Source: Agarivorans sp. Alg241-V36
GTDB taxonomy: Bacteria; Pseudomonadota; Gammaproteobacteria; Enterobacterales; Celerinatantimonadaceae
Assembly: GCF_900537085.1 (NCBI RefSeq)
Contig: NZ_UNRE01000011.1
Coordinates: 8,379-72,378, forward strand
Length of the DNA stretch: 64,000 nt
Direction of reading: 5' to 3'
Shown: piece after piece, positions 53,428 through 63,100 of the stretch
Layout: each line of letters opens with the position of its first letter
Position numbering within the stretch: the stretch's first letter is position 1
Program-made: the position numbers and the translations under genes
The notes under the pieces: generated by a model
Told to the model about the DNA's origin: nothing
What the model saw: only the letters and a program-made list of their open reading frames with translations
The model's database searches: none

Positions 53428-54435
53428 ATGATTGAAGCTGACCGTTTAGTAGCAGCCACGCCAATAGTAGAAGAAGAGACGGTTGATCGTGCGATTCGAC
53501 CTAAAAAGCTTGAAGATTACACCGGTCAACAAGCGGTTGTAGAGCAGCTGGAAATATTTATTGAAGCCGCTCGTCGTCGTGATGATGCTTTAGATCATCT
53601 ACTTATATTTGGCCCTCCAGGCCTGGGTAAAACCACTTTAGCTAATATTGTGGCTAATGAGTTAGATGTAAATATTAAAACCACTTCTGGACCGGTGTTA
53701 GAAAAGGCCGGTGATTTGGCGGCGCTGTTAACTAATCTAGAGCCTGGCGATGTTTTGTTTATCGACGAAATCCATCGTTTAAGCGCTGTAGTAGAAGAAG
53801 TGCTTTACCCGGCTATGGAAGACTATCAGTTGGATATCATGATAGGCGAGGGCCCTGCAGCACGGTCAATTAAATTAGACTTACCTCCCTTTACTCTAAT
53901 TGGTGCTACTACCCGCGCAGGTATGCTGACTTCGCCTTTACGAGACCGATTTGGCATTGTGCAACGCTTAGAGTTTTACAAAACTAAGGACTTGGCCGAT
54001 ATCGTCAAAAGAAGTGCCCATTATCTCAATTTAGACTTAGATGAAGAAGGCGCTTGGGAAGTGGCAAAACGTTCTCGAGGCACTCCGCGTATTGCAAATC
54101 GTTTGTTACGCAGAGTGCGCGATTTTGCCGATGTTAAGTTTGACGGAAAGGTAACTCAGCAAGTTGCTGCCCAAGCTCTTGATTTGTTGAGTGTAGACAG
54201 TGCTGGTTTTGACTACATGGATACTAAGTTGCTTAAAGCGATAACCGAGACTTTTGCTGGTGGGCCAGTAGGTTTAGATAATTTAGCCGCTGCAATTGGC
54301 GAAGATAAAGAAACCATTGAAGATGTACTAGAACCATTCTTAATTCAACAGGGTTTTTTGCAGCGTACTCCTCGCGGACGTATCGCTAGTGATAAAGCCT
54401 ATTTACACCTCGGTTTAGACCTTCCTAAACGATAA
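53428..54435 (+). CDS. ruvB: Holliday-junction branch-migration ATPase RuvB
   Basis: The 335-residue AAA+ motor has [12 protein letters not shown], Walker [11 protein letters not shown], Walker [10 protein letters not shown], sensor GATTRAGML, arginine-finger SPLRDRFGI and a winged-helix C-terminal domain. It forms hexamer rings that drive branch migration with RuvA. It follows ruvA by 14 bases and shares its SOS-controlled transcript. The length equals the family's norm. Confidence 0.96.
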   Translation: MIEADRLVAATPIVEEETVDRAIRPKKLEDYTGQQAVVEQLEIFIEAARRRDDALDHLLIFGPPGLGKTTLANIVANELDVNIKTTSGPVLEKAGDLAALLTNLEPGDVLFIDEIHRLSAVVEEVLYPAMEDYQLDIMIGEGPAARSIKLDLPPFTLIGATTRAGMLTSPLRDRFGIVQRLEFYKTKDLADIVKRSAHYLNLDLDEEGAWEVAKRSRGTPRIANRLLRRVRDFADVKFDGKVTQQVAAQALDLLSVDSAGFDYMDTKLLKAITETFAGGPVGLDNLAAAIGEDKETIEDVLEPFLIQQGFLQRTPRGRIASDKAYLHLGLDLPKR

Positions 54436-54436
54436 A

Positions 54437-54464
54437 AATGCTGTCGTTTAATAACGACAGCATT
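54437..54464. terminator. Perfect 12-bp stem-loop after ruvB
   Basis: AATGCTGTCGTT pairs with AACGACAGCATT with a 4-base loop, directly after the ruvB stop. There is no T-run on the plus strand, so termination here is likely but not of the classic kind. Confidence 0.6.
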
Positions 54465-54608
54465 GCTAAAAATTAGGCTTAAAGTGTTTAATTTTAAGCC
54501 GTTATCTCAGTTTTCTTTGTCAATTATCTAAATTAAGTGTTTAGAGTCTTAACCTTGGGCACCAGCCTGTGTATAGTAATTTGTAATTATATATTTGGGA
54601 TAGGTGTA

Positions 54609-55007
54609 ATGTCGGTTTTAGCTGTTCGGGTTTACTACGAAGATACCGATGCTGGCGGGGTTGTTTATCATGCCAACCACATAAAGTACTTCGAACGAGG
54701 CCGTACAGAGTGGCTTCGTGACTTAGGCTATGATCAAGATGTACTAATGAAACAAGATTTGTGTTTTGTGGTGCGCTCGCTAAATATTGACTACAAACTT
54801 CCTGCTTTATTCAATCAAATGCTCTCGGTGGAAACCACCATCGAAAAAATGAAGAGAGCCAGTTTGGTGTTTGAACAAACCATTAGAAATGCTGATCAAC
54901 AAGTCATCGCCCACGGAACGGTCACTGTAGCTTGTGTCACATTGTCATCAATGAAGGCCACGGCCATTCCTGAAACATTAAAAGAGGATTTACTCGGTGC
55001 ACTCTGA
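54609..55007 (+). CDS. ybgC: Tol-Pal-associated acyl-CoA thioesterase YbgC
   Basis: The 132-residue hot-dog-fold protein has [31 protein letters not shown], where the Asp in EDTDAGG is the active residue. It hydrolyses short acyl-CoA, and its gene is usually the first of the tol-pal cluster. The ATG at 54609 matches the family N-terminus ([12 protein letters not shown]); the frame upstream adds 24 unlikely residues. It overlaps tolQ by 11 bases. Confidence 0.92.
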   Translation: MSVLAVRVYYEDTDAGGVVYHANHIKYFERGRTEWLRDLGYDQDVLMKQDLCFVVRSLNIDYKLPALFNQMLSVETTIEKMKRASLVFEQTIRNADQQVIAHGTVTVACVTLSSMKATAIPETLKEDLLGAL

Positions 55008-55680
55008 TATGTCATTTATCGGCTTGTTTTGGCAGGCGAGTCTATTAGTTAAGTTTGTAATGTTATTGCTAGTGAGTATGTCTGTTTATTCGTGGGCAAT
55101 GATCATTAACCGTAATCGAGTATTAAAAGCAGCTAAAACTGCCAGTGATGCTTTTGAGCAAAAGTTTTGGTCTGGTGTCGACCTTAACAAGCTTTATCAA
55201 GAGAGCAATGCCCGCGCAGACCACCTGCAAGGAATGGAGCAAATTTTCCATTCAGGCTTTCGTGAGTATGTGCGTTTACATAAATCCAGTGGCCGCAGCG
55301 CCGACGCGGTAATGGATGGTACGTATCGTAGTATGCGTGTGTCGTTATCTCGCGAAGTTGAATCTTTAGAAAACCAATTGCCTATGCTTGCTACCATTGG
55401 TTCGATTAGCCCATACATTGGCTTATTTGGCACCGTATGGGGGATTATGAATGCCTTTATCGCTCTAGGTGAAGTGCAGCAGGCCAGCTTAAACATGGTT
55501 GCTCCAGGTATTGCAGAAGCCCTAATTGCAACAGCGATGGGATTATTTGCAGCCATTCCAGCGGTAATTGCCTTTAACCGCTTTTCAACGGGTGTTGCCA
55601 AGCTTGAGCATGGTTACGCCAACTTCATGGAAGAATTCTCTAGCATTTTACACCGCCAAACTCATAGCGGTAGTAACTAA
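54997..55680 (+). CDS. tolQ: TolQ, inner-membrane motor protein
   Basis: The 227-residue protein has three membrane segments and TolQ/ExbB features: [28 protein letters not shown], then [22 protein letters not shown] and [24 protein letters not shown]. With TolR it forms the proton channel that energises TolA. I favour GTG 54997, since AGAGGA precedes it and the start then aligns with E. coli (MTDMNIL); ATG 55009 is the alternative. Confidence 0.95.
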   Translation: MHSDMSFIGLFWQASLLVKFVMLLLVSMSVYSWAMIINRNRVLKAAKTASDAFEQKFWSGVDLNKLYQESNARADHLQGMEQIFHSGFREYVRLHKSSGRSADAVMDGTYRSMRVSLSREVESLENQLPMLATIGSISPYIGLFGTVWGIMNAFIALGEVQQASLNMVAPGIAEALIATAMGLFAAIPAVIAFNRFSTGVAKLEHGYANFMEEFSSILHRQTHSGSN

Positions 55681-55691
55681 GAGGAGCTAGC

Positions 55692-56129
55692 GTGAATCAT
55701 TATCAACGTCCTAAACGACGTTTAGTTGCCGAGATTAACGTAGTACCGTACATCGATGTGATGTTGGTATTACTGATCATCTTTATGGTAACAGCGCCGC
55801 TTATTACCCAAGGGGTAAAAGTTGACCTTCCGCAAGCCAGCGCAGAAGCAATGCCAGAAGACAGTAAGCCACCTTTAGTTGCCACCGTGACAGAAAGTGG
55901 CCAGTACTATCTAGATACTGGCGAAGATGACAACTCTGCTAATCAATCTCTTTCGGGTGATGACTTAAAAGCAGTGGTGATGGCGCATTTGCAATTAGAT
56001 CCAGATTTACCGGTGGTTGTGCGTGGTGATAAAAACGTGCGCTACGAGCAAGTGATTAACTTGATGGTATTACTGCAAAGCGCCGGTGTGCCTTCTGTGG
56101 GTTTAATGACTCAGCCAGACGAAAATTAA
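55692..56129 (+). CDS. tolR: TolR, motor stator component
   Basis: The 145-residue protein has one membrane helix with the proton-carrying Asp (EINVVPYIDVMLVLLIIFMVTAPLI), then a periplasmic domain ending in VPSVGLMTQPD. It resembles ExbD. The start is the GTG at 55692 with GAGGAG upstream. It follows tolQ by 11 bases and is followed by tolA. Confidence 0.95.
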   Translation: MNHYQRPKRRLVAEINVVPYIDVMLVLLIIFMVTAPLITQGVKVDLPQASAEAMPEDSKPPLVATVTESGQYYLDTGEDDNSANQSLSGDDLKAVVMAHLQLDPDLPVVVRGDKNVRYEQVINLMVLLQSAGVPSVGLMTQPDEN

Positions 56130-56142
56130 AATAGGAATAGCA

Positions 56143-57135
56143 TTGAAGTCGCCTTTTAGCTTATCCATTGTAATTTCAATACTGTTGCATGCAGTGCTAT
56201 TTGTCGCCTTGGTTTGGTCGGTTGATTTTGAGCGCGTTAAATTAGAACCAACTCCTAGTGCTCCTATTATCAATGCTACTGCTGTAGATATTAACCAGGT
56301 GACAAAGCAAGTTGAACGGATTAAACAACAACAGAAAGATAAAACCAAACTAGAGCAACAACGGATTGCTAAAGCTGAAAAAGAAGCCGAGCAAGCGCGC
56401 AAAAAGCGTTTAGCCGAAGAAAAGCGCATTAAGCAGTTAGAGCTAGAAAAACGTCAACAAGAAGATGCTAAACGTAAAGCCGATGAGCAGGCGCGCCGTG
56501 CTAAAGAAAAACAAAAGCTTGAGCAACAAAAAGCCGCTAAAGCCGAAGCTGATCGTATAAAGAAAGAAGAACAACGCAAAGTAGCGGAAGCTGCTGCAGT
56601 AGCTGCTGAAGCTGAGCGAGTACGTAAACTTGAAGAGCAACGCAAAGCAGAACAAGCGGCTAAAGAAGCCGAAGAAGCTGCTCGTAAGGCTGAAGAGCTA
56701 CGTAAACGTAAAGAAGAAGAAGCCCGAATTGCAAAAGAGAAAGCAGCCAAAGCGGAAGCAGAGCGCAAACGCCAAGCTGAAATTGCTCGCCAAGAGGCTG
56801 AGTTTGAACGCTCAATGCAGGCAGAAATGGCAGCAGAAGCAAACTCTCGTCGTCAAAGACAAGTACTGGGTGAAGTAGATAAATATAAAGCCATGATACT
56901 GTCTACCATTCAACGCAATTTGTTGACTGACCCAAGTATGCAAGGTAGAACATGTAGAATTGAAGTTAGCATGGCTCCTGGTGGTTTTGTTATTAATACC
57001 AAGGTATTAGAAAACGATGAAGCTGTATGCGCATCAGCGAAACGAGCTATATTGAAGGCGGGGTCGCTACCTGTATCAAAAGATCCAGAAGTATTTGCTG
57101 AGATGAAAACACTTACTTTAGTAATAACACTTTAA
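56143..57135 (+). CDS. tolA: TolA, envelope-spanning linker
   Basis: The 330-residue protein has an N-terminal membrane anchor ([20 protein letters not shown]). A long Lys/Ala/Glu-rich helix follows (about 60-235, with [11 protein letters not shown]-like repeats), and then domain III with [26 protein letters not shown], where Cys pairs with that of CASAKRA. It links TolQR to TolB-Pal and the outer membrane during division. The start is TTG 56143 (AGGAAT upstream). Codon use in the helix causes many shadow frames. Confidence 0.93.
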   Translation: MKSPFSLSIVISILLHAVLFVALVWSVDFERVKLEPTPSAPIINATAVDINQVTKQVERIKQQQKDKTKLEQQRIAKAEKEAEQARKKRLAEEKRIKQLELEKRQQEDAKRKADEQARRAKEKQKLEQQKAAKAEADRIKKEEQRKVAEAAAVAAEAERVRKLEEQRKAEQAAKEAEEAARKAEELRKRKEEEARIAKEKAAKAEAERKRQAEIARQEAEFERSMQAEMAAEANSRRQRQVLGEVDKYKAMILSTIQRNLLTDPSMQGRTCRIEVSMAPGGFVINTKVLENDEAVCASAKRAILKAGSLPVSKDPEVFAEMKTLTLVITL

Positions 57136-57152
57136 AAATAGGAATAGCGGTG

Positions 57153-58505
57153 ATGATTAGAAAGTTTTTAGTGAGTGTGGGCTTAATGTTTGCATTTATG
57201 AACGTTGCTCAAGCTAACCTAGAAATTGTAATCACGGAAGGCGTAGACAGTGCACGGCCTGTTGGTGTTGTGCCATTTGTTTGGAAGGGACATGGAAACG
57301 TTCCGCTAGATTTAGCAAAAGTAGTGGCTGATGACTTACGTCGTTCGGGTAAATTTAACCCGGTGACCGTTAGCGAGATGCCGCAAACACCTCAAACAGC
57401 CGAACAAGTAGATTATGAAGCTTGGGCAGCCTTAGGGGTTGAGGCTGTATTAGTTGGTAATGTCGAAGCCTTAGACGGTGGAAAGTATAAGGTTAGCTAT
57501 TCCTTAGTCGACGTCTTACGTGGACAAGTAACAGCGGGCAACAAGCAAGAGTTAAAAGATGGTCAATTAGTCACTAGTCAAGACCATGTGTTGTTAGACC
57601 GTTTTAAAAGTGTGGCTAAAGCGCAGCTTCGTCAAATGGCTCACCTAATATCAGATGGCGTTTACCAAGCCTTAACTGGTGAACGTGGCGCATTTTTAAC
57701 CCGTATTGCCTACGTTGTTGTAAATAATGAAGCAAACTATCCTTATCAACTACGAATTGCTGACTATGATGGTCACAACGAAAAAACTTTGTTGCGCTCT
57801 CAAGAGCCGCTAATGTCTCCATCATGGTCTCCAGATGGTCGTCAGCTTGCTTATGTGAGCTTCGAAAACCGCACAGCGGAAATCTATATTCAAGATATAT
57901 ATACTTCGCAGCGTACCAAGCTAACTTCATTTAGCGGCATTAACGGCGCACCTGAGTGGTCACCTGATGGTAAACGTATTGCCTTAGTATTGTCTAAAGA
58001 TGGCCAACCTGACATTTACGTAATCGATGTAGAAACCAAAAAATTACAGCGTATTACTAAAAATCGCCGCATTGATACCGAACCTACTTGGTTACCAGAT
58101 GGTAATAGCGAGTTGCTATTTTCATCAGAGCGCGGCGGCAAACCGCAAATTTATAAAGTAAATCTCGACACTAAGAAGATTAACCGTGTGACATGGGAAG
58201 GCGAGATGAACCTAGGTGGCTCTGTTACTCCAGATGGCTCAGCCCTAGTTATGGTTAGCCGGGTTAACGGGCAATACCGAATCGCCCGACAAGATTTTGA
58301 TACTGGCTACGTGCAAGTATTAACTAGGACTCAATTGGATGAGTCTCCTACCATTGCACCTAACGGCAGTATGATTATGTACAGTACGGTAGCAGGTGGG
58401 CGCCAAGTGTTAGCTTTGGTGTCTATGGACGGAAGATTTAAGGCAACTTTGCCAGCTAAAGAGGGCAGTGTAAGGGCCCCAGCTTGGTCACCCTTCTTAA
58501 ACTAA
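57153..58505 (+). CDS. tolB: TolB, periplasmic beta-propeller
   Basis: The 450-residue protein has a signal peptide ([21 protein letters not shown]), an N-terminal domain ([26 protein letters not shown]) and six-bladed propeller repeats with [34 protein letters not shown] and [16 protein letters not shown]. It binds Pal and TolA. GTG 57150 one codon earlier is a possible start, but ATG 57153 has better spacing to AGGAAT. It follows tolA by 14 bases. Confidence 0.95.
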   Translation: MIRKFLVSVGLMFAFMNVAQANLEIVITEGVDSARPVGVVPFVWKGHGNVPLDLAKVVADDLRRSGKFNPVTVSEMPQTPQTAEQVDYEAWAALGVEAVLVGNVEALDGGKYKVSYSLVDVLRGQVTAGNKQELKDGQLVTSQDHVLLDRFKSVAKAQLRQMAHLISDGVYQALTGERGAFLTRIAYVVVNNEANYPYQLRIADYDGHNEKTLLRSQEPLMSPSWSPDGRQLAYVSFENRTAEIYIQDIYTSQRTKLTSFSGINGAPEWSPDGKRIALVLSKDGQPDIYVIDVETKKLQRITKNRRIDTEPTWLPDGNSELLFSSERGGKPQIYKVNLDTKKINRVTWEGEMNLGGSVTPDGSALVMVSRVNGQYRIARQDFDTGYVQVLTRTQLDESPTIAPNGSMIMYSTVAGGRQVLALVSMDGRFKATLPAKEGSVRAPAWSPFLN

Positions 58506-58535
58506 AAAAAACTATGCGATCATAAGGAATCCATA

Positions 58536-59099
58536 ATGCAATTCGAAAGAGTAGTAAAAACAGTATTTTTGGGACTAGCGTTTGCAGGCCTAGCAGCTTG
58601 TAGTTCAAACAACACTAGCGATAGTGATGTAAGCGAACAAGATAAAGCCGGTGGTGTAGTGATCGAAGATAGCAATACCGGTAGCGATCAAGAAAACTCA
58701 GGTGTTGAAGTTGGGGCTGTTGATCCAGTGCTTAGCGCTGAAGAAGAAGAGCGCCAAAAAGCTGCTGAACTTCGTCAAAGCCAAGTGGTATATTTTGAAT
58801 TTGACCGTTCAGATATCCGTGACGAGTTTGCTGAAATCCTAGAAGCACACGCGAGCTACTTGCGTGACAATCCATCTGTAACAGTACTCATTGAAGGTCA
58901 CACCGATGAAAAAGGTACGCCTGAGTACAACATTGCCTTAGGCGAGCGTCGTGGCAAGGCGGTATCAAAATACCTACAAAGCCTAGGTGTGTTGGCTTCA
59001 CAAATCTCTATTGTTAGCTACGGCGAAGAAAAGCCAGTAGACAACTCTCATACTGATGCGGCTATGGCTAAGAATCGTCGCGCTGTGTTAGTTTATTAA
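58536..59099 (+). CDS. pal: Pal, peptidoglycan-associated lipoprotein
   Basis: The 187-residue protein has a lipobox LAAC with Cys22 as the lipidated residue and a C-terminal OmpA-like domain: VVYFEFDRSDIRDEF, VLIEGHTDEKGTPEYNIALGERR and SIVSYGEEKPVDN, the peptidoglycan-binding elements. It anchors the outer membrane to peptidoglycan and works with TolB. A long acidic linker (about 25-65) follows the lipid anchor. AAGGAA precedes the ATG. Confidence 0.96.
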   Translation: MQFERVVKTVFLGLAFAGLAACSSNNTSDSDVSEQDKAGGVVIEDSNTGSDQENSGVEVGAVDPVLSAEEEERQKAAELRQSQVVYFEFDRSDIRDEFAEILEAHASYLRDNPSVTVLIEGHTDEKGTPEYNIALGERRGKAVSKYLQSLGVLASQISIVSYGEEKPVDNSHTDAAMAKNRRAVLVY

Positions 59100-59124
59100 T
59101 ACGCTTAATCGTGTAGAGTAATTT

Positions 59125-59904
59125 ATGAAACTTAATATGATTACGGCTACTTCTGTAGCCGTTTTATTTTCAGCCCAAATTAATGCGGCAGCTCCTGTTG
59201 AAGAAGCGGGAACAAGCACTAGCACCACTGCAGTTGCCAATAGTTCGGTTGCTTTGTCATCGAGTAATTTGACTATGGAGCAACGTATCGAACGCTTAGA
59301 GCGTATGTTGCAGGCCCGTAATCAAGTTCAATTAGATTTGCAAAACCAAGTTGAAGATATGTCTGATAGCATGTCGACAATGGTAGGGCAGTTAGAACAA
59401 AGTAATTATCAGATTGAGCAAATGATTGAGCGCCAGCGTGAAATCTATCAAGAGTTAGATCGTCGTTTTGCTCAGTTACAAGCGTCTCCAGTTACCGCTA
59501 AGGCCAGCACTGAAGCAGCACCTGTAGCGGCTGGTGAAGACCAATCCTACGACGCAGCAGTTGCCTTAGTAATGCAAGATAAAGACTATGATGCAGCGAT
59601 TCCTGCATTTCAAAGCTTTATTAAAGATTACCCAAAGTCTAGCTACGCCCCTAACGCGCATTATTGGCTAGGCCAGCTACAATATACTCGTGGGCAACGT
59701 GATCAAGCGTCTGAGCAGTTTAATAAAGTTGTTAACGACTACCCCGATTCTAATAAGGTTGCTGAGTCATTGTTAAAACTAGGTATCATTGCCCAGTTTC
59801 AAAATAACAATGCTGAAGCAAAAACCTTATTTACACGCGTAGTTAAAGAGCATCCAAACACTGCAGCAGCGGGCTTGGCGCAAACGCGTTTAGCTAAGTT
59901 GTAG
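59125..59904 (+). CDS. cpoB: CpoB (YbgF), cell-division coordinator
   Basis: The 259-residue protein has a signal peptide (MKLNMITATSVAVLFSAQINA), an N-terminal coiled coil (MEQRIERLERMLQARNQVQLDLQNQVEDM) that trimerises, and C-terminal TPR repeats (YDAAVALVMQDKDYDAAIPAF, PNAHYWLGQLQYTRGQRDQASEQF, SLLKLGIIAQF). It ties peptidoglycan synthesis to Tol-Pal constriction in the periplasm. It is the last gene of the tol-pal cluster, before the tRNA-Lys genes. Confidence 0.92.
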   Translation: MKLNMITATSVAVLFSAQINAAAPVEEAGTSTSTTAVANSSVALSSSNLTMEQRIERLERMLQARNQVQLDLQNQVEDMSDSMSTMVGQLEQSNYQIEQMIERQREIYQELDRRFAQLQASPVTAKASTEAAPVAAGEDQSYDAAVALVMQDKDYDAAIPAFQSFIKDYPKSSYAPNAHYWLGQLQYTRGQRDQASEQFNKVVNDYPDSNKVAESLLKLGIIAQFQNNNAEAKTLFTRVVKEHPNTAAAGLAQTRLAKL

Positions 59905-60007
59905 TCTAAGTTTTAGCAAATAAAGTTCAGTAAATTCAAAATTCTGTACAAACAAGAAGCTGGTTGCTTATTTGCTGAACGCTTAGAAAAAAAGATTCAA
60001 ATTACTG

Positions 60008-60035
60008 TTGCACAACAGTCTTAAATCCGTATCAT
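60008..60035 (+). promoter_or_regulatory. Promoter of the tRNA-Lys cluster
   Basis: TTGCAC (60008-60013) and TATCAT (60030-60035) form -35 and -10 boxes 16 bases apart, with a GC-rich discriminator (AGGCCGCCG) after it, as usual for stringently controlled stable-RNA promoters. It lies 65 bases before the first tRNA. Confidence 0.6.
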
Positions 60036-60100
60036 AGGCCGCCGTTGAGTCAGGCCAATTGCGCAAGCAAATTGAAGCAGATTTAACCGAAGTTCAGAGC

Positions 60101-60176
60101 GGGTTGTTAGCTCAGTTGGTAGAGCAGTTGACTTTTAATCAATTGGTCGAAGGTTCAAATCCTTCACAACCCACCA
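60101..60176 (+). tRNA. tRNA-Lys (UUU), copy 1
   Basis: The 76-base sequence ends in an encoded CCA and folds into a full cloverleaf: acceptor GGGTTGT/ACAACCC, D arm with AGCTCAGTTGGTAGAGC, anticodon TTT in CTTTTAA and T arm GGTTCAAATCC. It closely resembles E. coli tRNA-Lys. Confidence 0.97.
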
Positions 60177-60205
60177 CTTTGACACTTCACTGTAATAGAA
60201 TTTAT

Positions 60206-60281
60206 GGGTTGTTAGCTCAGTTGGTAGAGCAGTTGACTTTTAATCAATTGGTCGAAGGTTCAAATCCTTCACAACCCACCA
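60206..60281 (+). tRNA. tRNA-Lys (UUU), copy 2
   Basis: It is identical to copy 1, 29 bases after it, with CCA encoded. Confidence 0.97.
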
Positions 60282-60300
60282 CTTCTATTGCCACTTTAGT

Positions 60301-60376
60301 GGGTCGTTAGCTCAGTTGGTAGAGCAGTTGACTTTTAATCAATTGGTCGAAGGTTCAAATCCTTCACGACCCACCA
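60301..60376 (+). tRNA. tRNA-Lys (UUU), copy 3, acceptor variant
   Basis: It differs from the other copies by GGGTCGT/ACGACCC, a compensated C-G pair in place of T-A in the acceptor stem. In that it equals the E. coli acceptor. The anticodon is TTT. Confidence 0.97.
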
Positions 60377-60393
60377 CTATTTTGAAACGTTAT

Positions 60394-60469
60394 GGGTTGT
60401 TAGCTCAGTTGGTAGAGCAGTTGACTTTTAATCAATTGGTCGAAGGTTCAAATCCTTCACAACCCACCA
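60394..60469 (+). tRNA. tRNA-Lys (UUU), copy 4
   Basis: It is identical to copy 1, 17 bases after copy 3. Confidence 0.97.
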
Positions 60470-60502
60470 CTTCTTCGTTTCAGAATATGCATTAACAGTA
60501 AT

Positions 60503-60578
60503 GGGTTGTTAGCTCAGTTGGTAGAGCAGTTGACTTTTAATCAATTGGTCGAAGGTTCAAATCCTTCACAACCCACCA
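60503..60578 (+). tRNA. tRNA-Lys (UUU), copy 5
   Basis: It is identical to copy 1, 33 bases after copy 4. Confidence 0.97.
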
Positions 60579-60604
60579 CTGCTGTTGTTGCGAATCTTAT
60601 CTAC

Positions 60605-60680
60605 GGGTTGTTAGCTCAGTTGGTAGAGCAGTTGACTTTTAATCAATTGGTCGAAGGTTCAAATCCTTCACAACCCACCA
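60605..60680 (+). tRNA. tRNA-Lys (UUU), copy 6
   Basis: It is identical to copy 1 and is the last of the cluster; nadA starts 109 bases later. Confidence 0.97.
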
Positions 60681-60789
60681 TTTCCTGTTGTACTTCTCCA
60701 ATATCTCATCTAATTCTTTAGTCCAATAGCTGCCATTAGCCTACATCGCAGTGTATAATACTCGAACTATTTTTATCTCAGATGTAGTT

Positions 60790-61848
60790 ATGCAACAGCT
60801 CGAATATTTTAACGAATCAATTTACCCATTTCCTCCTAAGCCTGCTCCACTTAATGCCAAGCAACGTGCTGCGCATAAAGAGCGTATAAAGCAGCTGCTA
60901 ATAGAGCAGGACGCGGTGTTGGTTGCTCATTATTATACTGACCCTGAGATCCAGGCACTTGCAGAGGAAACAGGGGGCTGTGTAGCCGATTCTTTAGAAA
61001 TGGCTCGCTTTGGTAATAACCATCCGGCTAAAACACTGCTAGTAGCGGGTGTGCGCTTTATGGGTGAAACCGCTAAGATCTTAACTCCAGAAAAAAAGGT
61101 TATTATGCCTACTCTGGAAGCAACCTGTTCGCTAGACCTCGGGTGTCCTGAAAAAGAGTTTTCTGAGTTTTGCGATGCTCACCCAGATCACACCGTTGTG
61201 GTTTACGCCAATACCTCGGCTGCTGTTAAAGCCAGAGCTGATTGGGTGGTAACTTCAAGCATTGCGGTAGACGTGGTTGAACATCTGGATTCTGAAGGCC
61301 ACAAAATAATCTGGGCTCCAGATAAGCACCTGGGTGGTTATGTGGCGAAGCAAACGGGTGCCGATATGCTGTTATGGCAGGGCGCTTGTATTGTCCACGA
61401 CGAGTTTAAAGCTAAGGCTTTGCAGCAGCTTAAACAGCAATACCCTGATGCAGCTATATTGGTTCACCCTGAGTCTCCGGAAAGCGTTGTGGCGATGGCT
61501 GATGCCGTAGGCTCAACCAGTCAACTAATAGCATCTGCGCAAAGCCTACAGCATAAAAAGCTAATTGTTGCGACCGACAAGGGCATCTTCTACAAAATGC
61601 AGCAAGCTTGTCCAGACAAAGAGATGATAGAAGCTCCTACTGGCGGTAATGGCGCCACCTGTCGCTCATGTGCGCATTGCCCATGGATGGCGATGAATGG
61701 CTTGCAAGCGATTGAAGAGGCCTTAATCGATGCCAGCGGCAAAGAAGTATTTGTAGATGAAGCGCTAATAGATAAAGCATTAATACCCTTAAATCGTATG
61801 CTTGGTTTTGCTAAAAGCAACCAGATAAAGGTGAAAGGTAACGCTTAG
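60790..61848 (+). CDS. nadA: Quinolinate synthase
   Basis: The 352-residue enzyme condenses iminoaspartate with dihydroxyacetone phosphate to quinolinate for NAD synthesis, using a 4Fe-4S cluster. Typical features are [60 protein letters not shown] (cluster Cys) and [13 protein letters not shown] (last cluster Cys). I took ATG 60790, which matches the family's MQQLEYF-like start; an ATG-less frame upstream adds 13 residues. A terminator follows. Confidence 0.95.
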   Translation: MQQLEYFNESIYPFPPKPAPLNAKQRAAHKERIKQLLIEQDAVLVAHYYTDPEIQALAEETGGCVADSLEMARFGNNHPAKTLLVAGVRFMGETAKILTPEKKVIMPTLEATCSLDLGCPEKEFSEFCDAHPDHTVVVYANTSAAVKARADWVVTSSIAVDVVEHLDSEGHKIIWAPDKHLGGYVAKQTGADMLLWQGACIVHDEFKAKALQQLKQQYPDAAILVHPESPESVVAMADAVGSTSQLIASAQSLQHKKLIVATDKGIFYKMQQACPDKEMIEAPTGGNGATCRSCAHCPWMAMNGLQAIEEALIDASGKEVFVDEALIDKALIPLNRMLGFAKSNQIKVKGNA

Positions 61849-61861
61849 ATTTTATCGCTTT

Positions 61862-61890
61862 AAAAAGCCAGCACTTGTTGCTGGCTTTTT
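61862..61890 (+). terminator. Terminator after nadA
   Basis: AAAAAGCCAGCA pairs with TGCTGGCTTTTT around a 5-base loop, followed by one more T. Confidence 0.93.
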
Positions 61891-61996
61891 TGTACCTAAA
61901 GGTTTTCCACACGAAAAACACTATTAATGTTTTTGTTATCAATAATGGTTTGCTATACTTTTTGGGTTTTGTGCCTAATAACTAGCAGAGAAGTAG

Positions 61997-63046
61997 ATGA
62001 GAGTTGAAACAGATATAAAGCTGGGTTTTAAAGACGTTTTGATCAAACCAAAGCGCTCGACCTTAAAGAGCCGTTCTCAGGTTGTACTTGATCGGAAGTT
62101 TACCTTTAAACATACAGGCAGTCAATGGGAAGGTGTACCTGTTATTGCGGCCAACATGGATACTGTAGGTACTTTTGGATTAGCCAAAGCCTTAGCCGAG
62201 CATCGAATGATGACTGCGGTTCATAAGCATTACACTATTGAGCAATGGGCACAGTTTTTAGCCAGCATGTCTGCTGATAAAATCAAATACTTGATGGTGA
62301 GTTGCGGCACATCGGATGCGGATTTCGAGAAAACCAAACAAATTTTGGCATTAAATAGTAACTTGCAATTTATATGTGTTGACGTTGCTAATGGTTATTC
62401 AGAGCACTTTGTCGGTTACGTACGTAAAATGCGTGAACAGTTTACTGATAAAGTTATCGTAGCGGGTAACGTTGTAACGGGTGAAATGGTTGAAGAGTTA
62501 ATTCTGAGTGGCGCAGACATCGTTAAAGTTGGTATTGGCCCAGGCAGCGTATGTACAACACGTGTAAAAACTGGCGTTGGTTACCCACAACTTTCTGCGA
62601 TTATTGAGTGTGCCGATGCCGCACATGGCCTTGGTGGTCAAATTGTTGGAGACGGTGGCTGTACTCAAGCAGGCGACGTTGCAAAAGCGTTTGGTGGTGG
62701 TGCTGATTTCGTTATGCTGGGCGGCATGTTAGCTGCTCACGAAGAAAATGGCGGTGAAGTTGTAGAAGAAAATGGAAGCAAGTTCATGAAATTCTACGGA
62801 ATGAGCTCTCAAACCGCTATGGACAAACACACTGGCGGTGTTGCGGAATACCGTGCGTCGGAAGGTAAAACAGTATTACTGCCGTATAAAGGCAGCGTAC
62901 AACTTACCGTGCAAGATATTCTTGGCGGCGTTCGCTCAGCATGTACTTATGTGGGTGCGTCTGAGCTTAAAGAGCTGACTAAACGCACTACCTTTATCCG
63001 TGTGCAAGAGCAAGAAAACCAAGTGTTTGGCATTACCAAAGTGTAG
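61997..63046 (+). CDS. guaC: GMP reductase
   Basis: The 349-residue enzyme reduces GMP to IMP with NADPH, releasing ammonia. It starts [29 protein letters not shown] and has the active-site cysteine in [20 protein letters not shown], and the [22 protein letters not shown] flap-side region. It matches E. coli GuaC along the whole length. A -10-like TATACT at 61954-61959 precedes it. It has no operon partners, and a terminator ends it. Confidence 0.96.
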   Translation: MRVETDIKLGFKDVLIKPKRSTLKSRSQVVLDRKFTFKHTGSQWEGVPVIAANMDTVGTFGLAKALAEHRMMTAVHKHYTIEQWAQFLASMSADKIKYLMVSCGTSDADFEKTKQILALNSNLQFICVDVANGYSEHFVGYVRKMREQFTDKVIVAGNVVTGEMVEELILSGADIVKVGIGPGSVCTTRVKTGVGYPQLSAIIECADAAHGLGGQIVGDGGCTQAGDVAKAFGGGADFVMLGGMLAAHEENGGEVVEENGSKFMKFYGMSSQTAMDKHTGGVAEYRASEGKTVLLPYKGSVQLTVQDILGGVRSACTYVGASELKELTKRTTFIRVQEQENQVFGITKV

Positions 63047-63066
63047 TGCTTATAAGCGATAAAATT

Positions 63067-63097
63067 AAAAGCCCTAGGTGTAATGCCTAGGGCTTTT
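63067..63097. terminator. Terminator between guaC and the mutarotase gene
   Basis: AAAAGCCCTAGG pairs with CCTAGGGCTTTT around a 7-base loop; T-runs at both ends let it serve both convergent genes. Confidence 0.92.
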
Positions 63098-63100
63098 TTG

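Noticed and set aside
56443-56878. Frames on both strands inside tolA
   Set aside because: They come from the low-complexity Lys/Ala/Glu helix of TolA.
60101-60680. Regular repeats with short unlike spacers, CRISPR-like at first sight
   Set aside because: The 76-base repeats fold as tRNA-Lys and the spacers are 17-33 bases; no cas genes are near.
60059-60721. Two open frames of 83 and 71 residues with repeated LAQLVEQLTFNQLVEG segments
   Set aside because: They are translations of the six tRNA-Lys genes; the repeats come from the tRNAs.
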